Origin: Candidatus Krumholzibacteriia bacterium
GTDB taxonomy: Bacteria > Krumholzibacteriota > Krumholzibacteriia > LZORAL124-64-63
Reading direction: 5' to 3'
NCBI GenBank assembly: GCA_016744705.1
Contig: JADGDU010000012.1
Coordinates: 1-64,000, forward strand
DNA: 64,000 nt
This document shows, in pieces, positions 45,478 through 54,669 of the stretch. Each line of letters begins with the position of its first letter. Position 1 is the first letter of the stretch. Made by a program: the position numbers and the translations under genes. Below the pieces are notes generated by a model. It was not told where the DNA came from, made no database searches, and saw only the letters and a program-made list of their open reading frames with translations.

Positions 45478-46604
45478 GATTTGGCATCCTCTTGAGAGTC
45501 TGTATCGTGCCAGCGTTTTGGTTTTGCATCGGCCGAAGGACTGCGCAAGCCCTCAAGCAATTTTTTCCCACCCCGCAATAATTTCATGCCCCGGGAATCC
45601 AAAACATAATGCCCACGCATTTCATTGGTGGCGCCAAAGTTCTTCTTGAAACCTTCCAAAGAAACCACTCCACCGCTACCACCCAAATCCAGCAGGCTCG
45701 CATTTCGCCTGCAGGATTCGACAAGATCTCCCCACACCGCCAGGGTGGCCGGAAAATGAGTCTTCGCAAACTGGGGATCGGTCACCCCATTCCAGGCAAT
45801 CACCCGGTCTCTGAATTGAAGATTCAAGTGGCCGCCGATGACCTTATCTTCAAGCAGAATGCAGGTGAAAAAAGTGCGCGAAATTCCGGGTTGGACCAGG
45901 CCCTCATCAGCCAGCAAAGCTTGCAAAAAAGACAAAGGTGTCGCGGGAATGTTCCAGCGATGGCTAGCTTGTTCATAGATGGAATAATAGTCAGCCAGCA
46001 CATTGGGATCGTTGGTGATTTCCACTCTGGCCCCTCGCCGCAGACCCCGGTTCCGTTCGTTGCGCTTGTTCCTTTTCATCAGGTTCATCTCAATAAATTC
46101 CAAGCCCCCAGCCAAGGGAATGACTGCCGCTGGTATCTCCTGGCTCTCCCACTGCCAAGAACTATCCCGCATCAAAGGGCCGAAGAGTTCTACCTGAGGA
46201 TGATTCAAAGAAACACAAGTGGTGCCCAACCCAGTCCCGCGTAACCCCATATAGGCTTCCATCAGAGCCTGGAAAACGAAGGTCCTTTGAATTTCGGAAA
46301 GAGAGGCATCAATCAAGGGACCACCACTGGTGCCTTCCAGATTGCTCTCCCAACGCATGACCGGTTTGGATCTGCGGACTCCGGCCAAGCCTCCGACAAG
46401 TTTGTCGTCCAGCCGGGCAGTGAGCCAGAAAGCGTCCAGGCCGGGATGATGATCTCTCGCGCATACGGTCCAGTGAGCGGTGTGGAAATAGTCGGCGTGG
46501 CCACCTGCTTCCAGGAGCAGATCCCAATCGAGAGGGGGTGCATCGTCCCGCTTCACCTGCAAAGCGTTTTGCCAATCTCGGTTACTGCTTGAGCCTGATG
46601 CCAT
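45474..46604 (-). CDS. FemAB/GNAT-fold acyltransferase
   Basis: 376 residues, two GNAT-like halves as in FemAB and the Acetyltransf_6 (CelD/BcsL-like) family. Typical signs are the FIEMNLMKRNKRNERNRGLR stretch, GGHLNLQFRDRVIAWNGVTD and LLDLGGSGGVVSLEGFKKNF near the end. Such proteins use acyl-CoA or aminoacyl donors on sugars or peptides. It lies between the aminotransferase and the flippase, with stop-start overlaps on both sides. The best guess is N-acylation of the 4-amino sugar made next door. Peptidoglycan bridge formation is less likely. Confidence 0.75.
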   Translation of the reverse strand: MASGSSSNRDWQNALQVKRDDAPPLDWDLLLEAGGHADYFHTAHWTVCARDHHPGLDAFWLTARLDDKLVGGLAGVRRSKPVMRWESNLEGTSGGPLIDASLSEIQRTFVFQALMEAYMGLRGTGLGTTCVSLNHPQVELFGPLMRDSSWQWESQEIPAAVIPLAGGLEFIEMNLMKRNKRNERNRGLRRGARVEITNDPNVLADYYSIYEQASHRWNIPATPLSFLQALLADEGLVQPGISRTFFTCILLEDKVIGGHLNLQFRDRVIAWNGVTDPQFAKTHFPATLAVWGDLVESCRRNASLLDLGGSGGVVSLEGFKKNFGATNEMRGHYVLDSRGMKLLRGGKKLLEGLRSPSADAKPKRWHDTDSQEDAKS

Positions 46605-47797
46605 CAGATGATCCGGCTCTTCACGCTTTGGATCACCACGGTAATAACATCCTCTATATCCTGATCACTCATGCTCGGAAACAAAGGCAGACTCACAGCG
46701 CTGTCGTAATACTTTTCAGTTTCGGGTAATTGCCCGGCAAAAGCAGCTCCTTCTGCGGCAAAGGCCGGATGATGATGCAAAGGAATAAAATGCACCGAGG
46801 AGCCGATGTTATTGGCTCCCAGATCAGCAATCAAACCATCACGCCCATCTTTGATCACTTCTGCATCGAGCCGTAGCACGTAGAGGTGCCAAGCGTGGGT
46901 GGCCCAGGCAGCTTCCTTGGGCAGAATCAATCCAGGCAGGGATGCAAAAGCTTTGTTGAAACGTCGGGCCACTTGCGCGCGGCGGGCCATGAACCCATCG
47001 GCCCGGCTCAGTTGGACCATGCCCATAGCCGCGGCGGGATCCCCCAGATGAAATTTATAACCGATGGCCACCACTTCATAATACCAGCGGCCCTTGTCGC
47101 CGTACCGTTGCCAGGCGTTGCCGTCCATGCCGTGAAAACTGAGCAGATTCAATTGGTCGGCCATGGCTTGGTCGCTGGTGGTGATCAAACCGCCATCACC
47201 GGTGGTGATGCATTTGGTGGCATAAAAGCTGAAGACGGTGGCGTCCCCAAAACCGCCAATGCGTTTCCCGCCAACGGCCGCACCAAAACTGTGTGCCGCG
47301 TCTTCCATCACTTTGATTTTATGGCGTTTGGCAATCGCGACAATTTCTTCGATGCGGCAGGGATGCCCAGCCATATGCACAGGAATAACCACTTTGGTGC
47401 GAGGTGTGATGGCCTTTTCAAAAGCCGCAGGATCCAGCCCCAGATTTTCGGGATCCAGATCAGCCAATATGGGCGTAGCGCCGCAATGAATCACCGCAGT
47501 CAGCGTGGCAATAAAAGTCATGGCGGGCAAAATCACTTCGTCGCCCTCGCCCACATTCATGGCCTTCAGAGTGAGAAATAGCCCGGCTGTACAACTGGCC
47601 ACAGGGAGGGCACAAGGCACGCCCAAATAGTCAGCGCAAGCCGCTCCAAATTCTCCTACTTTGGGCCCAAATGTCAACCAACCCGAACGCAGAACATCTG
47701 ACACGGCAGCGATCTCATCCTCGCCCACATCAGGTTTGAAAAAGGGTAAGATATCTTCTCGTGGAATGAACTTCCGCCCCTGAATTTCCTGGCTCAT
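46604..47797 (-). CDS. DegT/DnrJ/EryC1/StrS-family sugar aminotransferase
   Basis: 397 residues, PLP-dependent. The N-terminal RSGWLTFGPKVGEFG, the Asp-containing VMEDAAHSFGA and the PLP lysine in FSFYATKCITTGDGG are typical of PglE/ArnB/PseC enzymes acting on 4-keto-6-deoxy sugars. It would aminate the product of the adjacent dehydratase. It overlaps the FemAB-like gene by TGATG. Confidence 0.92.
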   Translation of the reverse strand: MSQEIQGRKFIPREDILPFFKPDVGEDEIAAVSDVLRSGWLTFGPKVGEFGAACADYLGVPCALPVASCTAGLFLTLKAMNVGEGDEVILPAMTFIATLTAVIHCGATPILADLDPENLGLDPAAFEKAITPRTKVVIPVHMAGHPCRIEEIVAIAKRHKIKVMEDAAHSFGAAVGGKRIGGFGDATVFSFYATKCITTGDGGLITTSDQAMADQLNLLSFHGMDGNAWQRYGDKGRWYYEVVAIGYKFHLGDPAAAMGMVQLSRADGFMARRAQVARRFNKAFASLPGLILPKEAAWATHAWHLYVLRLDAEVIKDGRDGLIADLGANNIGSSVHFIPLHHHPAFAAEGAAFAGQLPETEKYYDSAVSLPLFPSMSDQDIEDVITVVIQSVKSRII

Positions 47798-47827
47798 TTT
47801 CTATTTCTTCCCTTTGCCATGGTGGCG

Positions 47828-49303
47828 TCACACTCCCGGTCCGTTGACCAAAGAGGATTGTTTCAGGATGCGGGCCAACCACTGGCGCAGGCCATCCACA
47901 TTTCCTTCCAGGGCCAAATCGCACCCCATTTTTAACTCATCATCATCCAGAACATCCATACCGGAATGGGGTTGGGTTCGGCGAATCAAAGGATGGTCAC
48001 TGGTTACCAGCACCTCATAGTCTTCATTCAGCGCCTCGTGAAGTCTTTCACCGGGGCGCAAGCCTGTGATTTTTATGCCCGGTCCTGAATCGCCTTCGGC
48101 CGGATCATAGCCACTGAGCACCAGGAGGTTTTGGGCCAACTCGAGAATGGAAACGGGGTTTCCCATTTCCAGAATATAGGTTGATCCGCCGCCTCCCATC
48201 ACCATGGCTTCGATGACCAGCAAGGCCGCCTCGCGGATGGTCATGAAATACCGGGTCATGCGTTTGTCGGTCACTGGCAAAGGCAAGCCAGCCTTGATGC
48301 GCTTGACAAAGAATGGCACCACCGAGCCTCTGCTGCCCAGCACGTTGCCGAACCGGACAATCATGAACCGCGTTTCGTCAGCTGATTCGGTGGCGGCTTT
48401 ACGCACTACCATTTCCGCCAATTTTTTACTGGCCCCCATCACACTGGTGGGACTGACAGCCTTGTCGGTGCTAATGAGCACGAACCGTTGGGCACCCACC
48501 AATTTGGCAAAACGGACCAGGTTGCGGGTTCCGCCCACATTGACCAAAACGGCCTCTTCCGGATTCCCTTCCATCAGGGGAACATGCTTGTGGGCCGCAG
48601 CGTGCAAAATAATATCTGGAGATATCCGGGCCGCAAGGTTCTCCAAACGCCTTTCATCTCGGACATCGGCTATGACGGGAGTCAGCACCGTTTCTCCCCG
48701 CTGGGGATCAAGCTCTCCCTGAATTTCAAAAATGCTATTCTCGCCCCGTCCCAGCAAAATCAATTCGCTGGGGCCCAGCGGGAGAATTTGCCGGCATAAC
48801 TCAGCGCCAATAGAACCGCCGGCGCCGGTGACCAAAACACTGCACCCTTTAACCACGGAAGAGGCGGCCTGATCTTGAAAAACCACCGTTTCACGGCCCA
48901 GCAAATGCTCAGGCTGCACCTCGGCCACCTGTTCAAAATGAACATCACCTTCAATGATGGCGCGCAAACCGGGAACCAACCGAAAGGGCAAACCCGCCCG
49001 TTTGCAGAGAATAACCAGACGCCTGACCAGCCGACCACCCGAAGAGGGAATAGCCAGCAGCACTTCATCGGCTCCAAACTCTCTGGCTATTTCTTCCAGG
49101 TCATCGGTGCCGCCACGCACGGGCAAACCGCAAACAGATTGGCCAATAAGCTTGGGGTCATCATCCAAAAAAACCACCGGCTCAACAGTCAGGCCATCCT
49201 GCTGGATCTCTCGAACCAGACTTTGACCGGCCACTCCCGCACCCACCACCAACAGGCGGGTGCAGATTTTATCATCACCGGAATCCTTTCCGGACATTCC
49301 CAT
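47828..49303 (-). CDS. Soluble nucleotide-sugar 4,6-dehydratase (CapD/PglF type without membrane domain)
   Basis: 491 residues. It begins directly at the CoA-binding-like Rossmann domain (RLLVVGAGVAGQSLVREI), then the SDR domain with VTGAGGSIGAELCRQI, STDKAVSPTSVMGASKKL (Met-x3-Lys pair) and GLRPGERLHEAL. The N-terminal transmembrane segments of the relative at 4455-6434 are missing. I chose the ATG at 49303 because GGGAGG lies five bases upstream. A longer TTG-start frame lacks such a site. It probably makes the 4-keto-6-deoxy sugar used by the DegT enzyme encoded next. Confidence 0.9.
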   Translation of the reverse strand: MGMSGKDSGDDKICTRLLVVGAGVAGQSLVREIQQDGLTVEPVVFLDDDPKLIGQSVCGLPVRGGTDDLEEIAREFGADEVLLAIPSSGGRLVRRLVILCKRAGLPFRLVPGLRAIIEGDVHFEQVAEVQPEHLLGRETVVFQDQAASSVVKGCSVLVTGAGGSIGAELCRQILPLGPSELILLGRGENSIFEIQGELDPQRGETVLTPVIADVRDERRLENLAARISPDIILHAAAHKHVPLMEGNPEEAVLVNVGGTRNLVRFAKLVGAQRFVLISTDKAVSPTSVMGASKKLAEMVVRKAATESADETRFMIVRFGNVLGSRGSVVPFFVKRIKAGLPLPVTDKRMTRYFMTIREAALLVIEAMVMGGGGSTYILEMGNPVSILELAQNLLVLSGYDPAEGDSGPGIKITGLRPGERLHEALNEDYEVLVTSDHPLIRRTQPHSGMDVLDDDELKMGCDLALEGNVDGLRQWLARILKQSSLVNGPGV

Positions 49304-49339
49304 GGGATCCTCCCGATCTGACCAAGGGTTCAAGTTTTT

Positions 49340-51748
49340 CTAACGAACGATCGCTAAGGTGCGAACGGCAGTCAATCCCCGCCAAGTCGTTTTCACCACA
49401 TACAGGCCGGTTGCAACGGGCTCCCCAACACGGTTGGCACCGCTCCAGAATCCCTCCTCGGCACTGACATAACTGTTTTTATAGACCAGCTCTCCAGCCA
49501 GATTATAAATCTCAACAAAGGCTGGGTCATCATTGGCATAATCAGCTGATATTCCACCCAGAGCCAGTTTGCTATCCACGCCACCGGGTGTGAAAGGATT
49601 GGGGTAACAGTAAAGGCTGGAAAGACTGGCTTCAGTTTCTCCCAGGCCAGCCCCGATATCCCAAGCCACGGTTCCCCGGTTGGAGGTCACGGCCATGCGT
49701 TTGCCATCGGCACTGGAGGCCACCTGAGTATAGACGCCGCCTGGCAGGCTGGTGATCACATTGGGGCTGTAGAGCAAAGCGTAAGAACTGTTGGAAAAAT
49801 AATTAGCCAGGTCAAAAAAGGCGTCAATTTCCGTTTCGCCATTGCCCCAACGCACACAGTTGAGACCAGCCCGGGTGCTGACCCACAAATCACCGTTGGC
49901 ATCCACTTCCAGATCCCCCACGTTGCCGTCAATCAGCCCCACCTGAAAGCTGGCTGTCCTGGTGCTGAAATCTTCTACTGTTTTCACCGTACCGAAAACA
50001 TCCTCATAGGTAAAACGAGTGAGACCGTTGCCGCCAAACCAGATGCTACCATCGGGAGCCAGGGCCAGACGTGTTTTGGCCTGGGTGGGATCGTTGGAGG
50101 TGCCATCAATGGAAGAATAAGGCCCCTTCCAATCATCATCGGAAAAATCATTCCAGGTCAGAGGATCGTCGGGGCCCGCAGAATTTCCATTGATATCCCA
50201 ACGCACCAGTCCTGTGCCTTCCACGGCAAACCAAATGACATCGTTCCGGACCACAAGCGCATCCCAGACACCAATACCATTGCCAATGCCTTCATCGCCG
50301 CCCTGGGGCACATCGTACCAGTGATCGCCGCGCCAGTGCACCGGGTCGGTTAGGATACGCACCTTCTGTTCGTGGGCCCAATCGTACATCACAATCAGGG
50401 TTCCATCAGGGTGGGTCTCCAAAGCGACGATGCGCGAATCGGCATAAGGTGTTTCTTCCAGGCCACAGGTTCCTCCGTACATCAAGTCCAGCTCTCCGGT
50501 GTTGATGTCATGCCGGATAATACCCTTGGTATACTGCCCGGTATAAACCAGTCCTCGTTCATGATCTGCCACCAGGGCCAACATATTGCTGCCGTAAGCA
50601 AAAAGTCCGCTGGAATCATTATCTGCCGTAGCCAATTGAGAGATATTTTGCACATGGTCGGCTCCCACCCCGGAAAGGGCCTGCCCCACGTATGAACCGG
50701 TCCAAACGGTGCCTTCATGATCAAAATCCAGACCATAACCGTTGGCAATCAAGCTGGCTTCCACCACATGGTCTGCAAAGGTGTAAGCGTCATCAAAAGC
50801 GCCATACCAAGCTAAAGCTGAAGAATTCCCCATTTCCGGGCCCCTCCAACGTCCGCCTACCCAGGTGTTCTGGCCCACGAAAATAGCGTTGGATCCTTCC
50901 AGAGGAAGAGAATGGCCGGTCCAGTTTTCACCGTCATATTCACTGGCTACGTTCCACCCCAGAATCCAGAGTCCGTTATCACCACTGCTCAGACCCCGGC
51001 AATTACCGGTCCAATTCAAGTTGCTCCAGGTTTCGCTTTCCTGATCCCAGACAAAAACGCCCCCCGGTCCACCAGCTACCAAACGCCCCAGGGAATCCAC
51101 TTCCAAGTCAGTCACATCGAGATTGCCCAAGCCGGTATTCTGGTCCGTAAAAACGTTGTTGGCGAAACGGGAAATTCCCATGGGCGTGGCCACAAAGAGC
51201 ACGTCCTCCAGGAATTGCAAATCATTGATATTGTTATTGATCAGACCATCTTGTTCAGCAGTGTAAATGGCACCACTAATGCCGTCAGTGATCAGACCAA
51301 TGCCGCCTTCATTCATGCCATAATAAACTCGTTCATTATCACCGATGATCTTACCGGTGACTGCGGTGATGTCCAGACTGCCCAGATTGCTGGCGTATTG
51401 CCGAAACTCAGGATCCGTGTCGAGGTTGTTGATGCGGGTCATGCCCCCGCCACTGGTGGCAATCCAAATGTAGCGGCCGGTCCAGGTCATCGCCGTCACC
51501 AAATTGCCTGAGAGTTCCTCGCCAGCACTTAAGCGCCTTCTTTGAGTTGGGTCCTGGCGATCCCAAATGAGGACGCCCCCCCCATCCAATCCACCGAGCA
51601 CCGTGTCACCCTGTTCCAGAATGCAATTCACCTTGCGCTGATTCAATTGCGATTCAAAATCCACACTCTGGGCCACGGCCTGCAGCGCCACCACCAGCAT
51701 GGAGCAGACGAGGATCAGGAGGAAAAAAAAGCGATAGGATTTCTGCAT
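49340..51748 (-). CDS. Secreted beta-propeller protein with FlgD-like sorting domain
   Basis: 802 residues from the ATG at 51748. A signal peptide (KSYRFFFLLILVCSMLVVAL, cut after AVA) precedes many propeller-like blades of the two-component-regulator/Reg_prop style (GGGVLIWDR, IWIATSGGGMTRI, VLFVATPMGISRF, LWVSTRAGLNCVRW). The C-terminus is FlgD/type IX-like (YCYPNPFTPGG, VEIYNLAGELVYKN, TGLYVVKT). No enzymatic motif is seen. It starts one base before the preceding glycosyltransferase stop ends and lies inside the glycan operon, which makes it a candidate acceptor or surface partner of that glycan (inference). Confidence 0.85.
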   Translation of the reverse strand: MQKSYRFFFLLILVCSMLVVALQAVAQSVDFESQLNQRKVNCILEQGDTVLGGLDGGGVLIWDRQDPTQRRRLSAGEELSGNLVTAMTWTGRYIWIATSGGGMTRINNLDTDPEFRQYASNLGSLDITAVTGKIIGDNERVYYGMNEGGIGLITDGISGAIYTAEQDGLINNNINDLQFLEDVLFVATPMGISRFANNVFTDQNTGLGNLDVTDLEVDSLGRLVAGGPGGVFVWDQESETWSNLNWTGNCRGLSSGDNGLWILGWNVASEYDGENWTGHSLPLEGSNAIFVGQNTWVGGRWRGPEMGNSSALAWYGAFDDAYTFADHVVEASLIANGYGLDFDHEGTVWTGSYVGQALSGVGADHVQNISQLATADNDSSGLFAYGSNMLALVADHERGLVYTGQYTKGIIRHDINTGELDLMYGGTCGLEETPYADSRIVALETHPDGTLIVMYDWAHEQKVRILTDPVHWRGDHWYDVPQGGDEGIGNGIGVWDALVVRNDVIWFAVEGTGLVRWDINGNSAGPDDPLTWNDFSDDDWKGPYSSIDGTSNDPTQAKTRLALAPDGSIWFGGNGLTRFTYEDVFGTVKTVEDFSTRTASFQVGLIDGNVGDLEVDANGDLWVSTRAGLNCVRWGNGETEIDAFFDLANYFSNSSYALLYSPNVITSLPGGVYTQVASSADGKRMAVTSNRGTVAWDIGAGLGETEASLSSLYCYPNPFTPGGVDSKLALGGISADYANDDPAFVEIYNLAGELVYKNSYVSAEEGFWSGANRVGEPVATGLYVVKTTWRGLTAVRTLAIVR

Positions 51749-51749
51749 A

Positions 51750-53891
51750 TCAAGACACCTCTGGGCCCGTGGGGGCCTTGTCTGGAATTCCCGTGATGGC
51801 ATCGGTAGTTCCGATGACACCAAAACCTCCGGGATCACACCACAATTGTTTAACTAAAGAGAACAACGAAACCGGTGGTTTGGCCACACCGGGGTTCTCG
51901 CTGTGTTCAGGCGAAACCCAGCGCCCACCCAATCCGGGAGCGCCTGGTTCATCATGCCAAAAGCCGGCCATGGCCCGGGCATCATCGGGGCGGTACTGCA
52001 CACTGCCGAGAACAGCTCGTGGTCCCCACAACCGCACTTTGCCCAAAACCAAAGAAATCATCAGACCAAACTGCCAGGGCAGGGATAAGACTTTCCCCCC
52101 ACGACCCACCGCCAGCTTCAACTGGGGATCGTTTCCCCAAAGATCTCTGGCCTGAATGCGCATGATGCGAGCGGAACCTCTGGGAGTGCGCACAACCCGC
52201 AACCACAGCCAGGCCGGCCAAGTGAGAAGAGCCATGGTTCCGCCAAATAGGAGAGTCACAACCCTGGCCAAAGCCGATTTGAAGGCCGCTTTGCTGCCAT
52301 GATTTTGCACCGCACTGAGCCCACCAGCAAATTCATCCACCCGAGCCCCACTGGCCAAAAGCCACACATCTTCCAAGTTCCAGCGCAGGCCAACACGCAT
52401 CCGCCTCAGGCCAGCCAATTGCAACCAGGTCTCTGGTTCATCCAGAGGACGGTCCCAGAAAACCACCTGGCTGATACGGTAGCGGCGCACCGTTTCCACC
52501 ATGGAGGCCGGTTTGCCCAACCAGGGAATATCTCCCCCAGCCAGAGGGGGCAATCCGTCTTCACCGGCAGCCGGTTGCCAAACATATCCGGCCACGTCAA
52601 TGCCCGCATCTTGCAAACAACCCGCCTTGCCAAGCCACTCCTGCAGCCGTCCAGGAGACCCCATTAGCAAGGTCCTCTCCAGGGACAGGTTTCCTTTTTC
52701 CAGGCGGCGCAAAATGCGGCTGACACCCAGTTCGCCCAAAGACGTGCTGATAAAGAGCAAGGGAATAAAGATGAGCAAGACAGCCCGGCTGATCACGTCC
52801 AAATGTCCAAGGTAGGTGGCTGCCAGCAAGAGGACCGAGACCACCCCAACCTGCTGCACATGCTCCAGCACCGATCGGGTCTGCCGTTTGCGTGCCGTTT
52901 GGTAACGTCCCGTAAGCAAAAAAGTAAGGGAGGCCAGCAAAAGAGAAAATAAAAGCAGCGGCTGATATTCACTGAAAGGATACAGGTCCTCGGAAAAGAA
53001 TTTACCCATCAGGCGGCGCAGACCGTAGGCAGTTCCAAAGGCTGCCGTTATGCCCAGCACGTCCAAGCCCCAGAGTAAAAAGACCAGCAAAGGTCCCCGC
53101 CATTTTTTCATGAGCCAGACCAGAATGCCCCATTTTTCGTAGAAAGAAATCAGGCTGCCCAGGTGCAACCAGAAAGTGCGGCTGAACTTCCCCTGGGCAC
53201 TGTCCCGGCGGTGGCGGTGGATGAAGCGGGCGTCCGGAGTGTAGAGCACCTCGTAACCGGCCTGCCACATGCGGTAGCACCAATCCACATCTTCGAAGTA
53301 GAGAAAGAAACGTTCGTCCATGGGCCCGGTGCGCATCATGGCCGATTTGCGTACTAGAATGCAGCCCCCCAGAACCCAGTCTACGGGCCGCACACTCCGG
53401 TGATCGAAATCGCCCATCAGATGCCGGTGGACCGTGTCACTGTTGGGAAATATTTTCCCCAGGAAAGTGCGCCGTAGCAGCAGAGTTTTCAAATTATAAA
53501 AACGGCGGCAGCTGTCCTGGATACTCAGATCTTCGTTCAACAGTTGAGGGCCCACCATGCCCGCCCGGGGCGAGCGGTCGGCAAACTCGAGCAGCTGTTG
53601 GAGAGCTCCGGGCTGCACTACGATATCGGGATTCAGCAGCAGATAATATTCGGCGTCCACCTGGGCCATCCCCAGATTACACCCCTTGCTATAACCCAAA
53701 TTCTCTTTGCTGAAGATCCATTGGAATTGGCTGTACTGCCGGTGGACTTCGGCCAGACCTTCATCCTCGGAAGCGTTGTCCACAATGATGACCTGGTGCT
53801 CTGCCGACGGGGCATACGCCACCATACTTTCGAGACAACGACGCAAATCGGCGCTCGAATTGTAGTGGACTATGACGACGGACAGTTTCAC
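51750..53891 (-). CDS. Fusion of GT2 glycosyltransferase and degenerate phosphoglycosyltransferase
   Basis: 713 residues. Residues 1-270 form a GT2 enzyme: VVIVHYNSSADLRRCLESM, LLLNPDIVVQPG (DxD-like NPD) and FLYFEDVDWCYRM. Residues 275-400 hold several transmembrane helices. About 410-500 is a CoA-binding-like domain as in WbaP/WcaJ. The C-terminal part keeps the outline of a bacterial sugar transferase (one hydrophobic helix, then LPWQFGLMISLVLGKVRLWGPRA). It lacks the KFRSM and DELPQLWN signatures needed for phosphosugar transfer, so the priming activity may be lost or changed. Confidence 0.8.
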   Translation of the reverse strand: MKLSVVIVHYNSSADLRRCLESMVAYAPSAEHQVIIVDNASEDEGLAEVHRQYSQFQWIFSKENLGYSKGCNLGMAQVDAEYYLLLNPDIVVQPGALQQLLEFADRSPRAGMVGPQLLNEDLSIQDSCRRFYNLKTLLLRRTFLGKIFPNSDTVHRHLMGDFDHRSVRPVDWVLGGCILVRKSAMMRTGPMDERFFLYFEDVDWCYRMWQAGYEVLYTPDARFIHRHRRDSAQGKFSRTFWLHLGSLISFYEKWGILVWLMKKWRGPLLVFLLWGLDVLGITAAFGTAYGLRRLMGKFFSEDLYPFSEYQPLLLFSLLLASLTFLLTGRYQTARKRQTRSVLEHVQQVGVVSVLLLAATYLGHLDVISRAVLLIFIPLLFISTSLGELGVSRILRRLEKGNLSLERTLLMGSPGRLQEWLGKAGCLQDAGIDVAGYVWQPAAGEDGLPPLAGGDIPWLGKPASMVETVRRYRISQVVFWDRPLDEPETWLQLAGLRRMRVGLRWNLEDVWLLASGARVDEFAGGLSAVQNHGSKAAFKSALARVVTLLFGGTMALLTWPAWLWLRVVRTPRGSARIMRIQARDLWGNDPQLKLAVGRGGKVLSLPWQFGLMISLVLGKVRLWGPRAVLGSVQYRPDDARAMAGFWHDEPGAPGLGGRWVSPEHSENPGVAKPPVSLFSLVKQLWCDPGGFGVIGTTDAITGIPDKAPTGPEVS

Positions 53892-53913
53892 TCAGTCTCC
53901 CAGGTTTTGCAGT

Positions 53914-54669
53914 TTAAGGAATGCGGCGCAGACGCAGGGCCCACACCATCCACATGGCTTCCACTATGATTTTTTTGGACATCTTGGAAACACCCACCTG
54001 CCGATCTTCAAAGGTGATAGGGATTTCCTTGATGCGCAGACGGCGCTTCCAACAATGGTAATTCATTTCGATCTGGAAGGAATAGCCATCACTTTTGATG
54101 TTCTCCAGAGGCAACATTTCCATGGTGGTGCGGCGGAAACATTTGAAACCGCCGGTGCTGTCCTTAATGGGCATGCCGGTGACAAACCGAGCATAGATGT
54201 TAGCACCCACACTCAGGATCAAACGGCGCAGAGGCCAGTTCACGACAGTGATGCCCTCCAAATAGCGGCTCCCCAAAACCAGATCATGAGAATCGATCTC
54301 TTTCAAAAAGTGGGGCAAGGCATCAGGAGAATGGCTGAAGTCTGCATCCATCTCGAAGATGGCTTCAAAATCGGTGTTGGCCAATATCCATTGGAATGCC
54401 GCGATATATGCCGCCCCGAGACCTTGTTTTTCAGGGCGTTCCAGAATTAGGATACGGTCCCCAAATCCGGGCAGGGCCTTGACGATGGCAGCGGTCCCGT
54501 CGGGAGAGCTATCATCCACCACCAAAACAGAAAGCCGCTCATCGCGAGCCAGAATTTCAGGAATCAGGGCCCCCACGTTTTCGGCCTCATTGTATGTGGG
54601 CACAACCACCACCGCTTTGCGGATGGGGTTCAACTGGGGCAAGGTAGTTTTCCCGTTGGGATGGGTCAT
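53914..54669 (-). CDS. Polyprenol-phosphate sugar synthase, Dpm1-like (GT2)
   Basis: 251 residues. VVVPTYNEAENVGALIPEI, VVDDSSPDGT, FEMDADFSHSPDALP (DxD) and STGGFKCFRRTTMEML match dolichol-phosphate mannosyltransferase. No C-terminal membrane domain is present. It would make polyprenyl-phosphate-mannose (or a related hexose) on the cytoplasmic face. It overlaps the YfhO-like stop as ATGA. Confidence 0.88.
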   Translation of the reverse strand: MTHPNGKTTLPQLNPIRKAVVVVPTYNEAENVGALIPEILARDERLSVLVVDDSSPDGTAAIVKALPGFGDRILILERPEKQGLGAAYIAAFQWILANTDFEAIFEMDADFSHSPDALPHFLKEIDSHDLVLGSRYLEGITVVNWPLRRLILSVGANIYARFVTGMPIKDSTGGFKCFRRTTMEMLPLENIKSDGYSFQIEMNYHCWKRRLRIKEIPITFEDRQVGVSKMSKKIIVEAMWMVWALRLRRIP

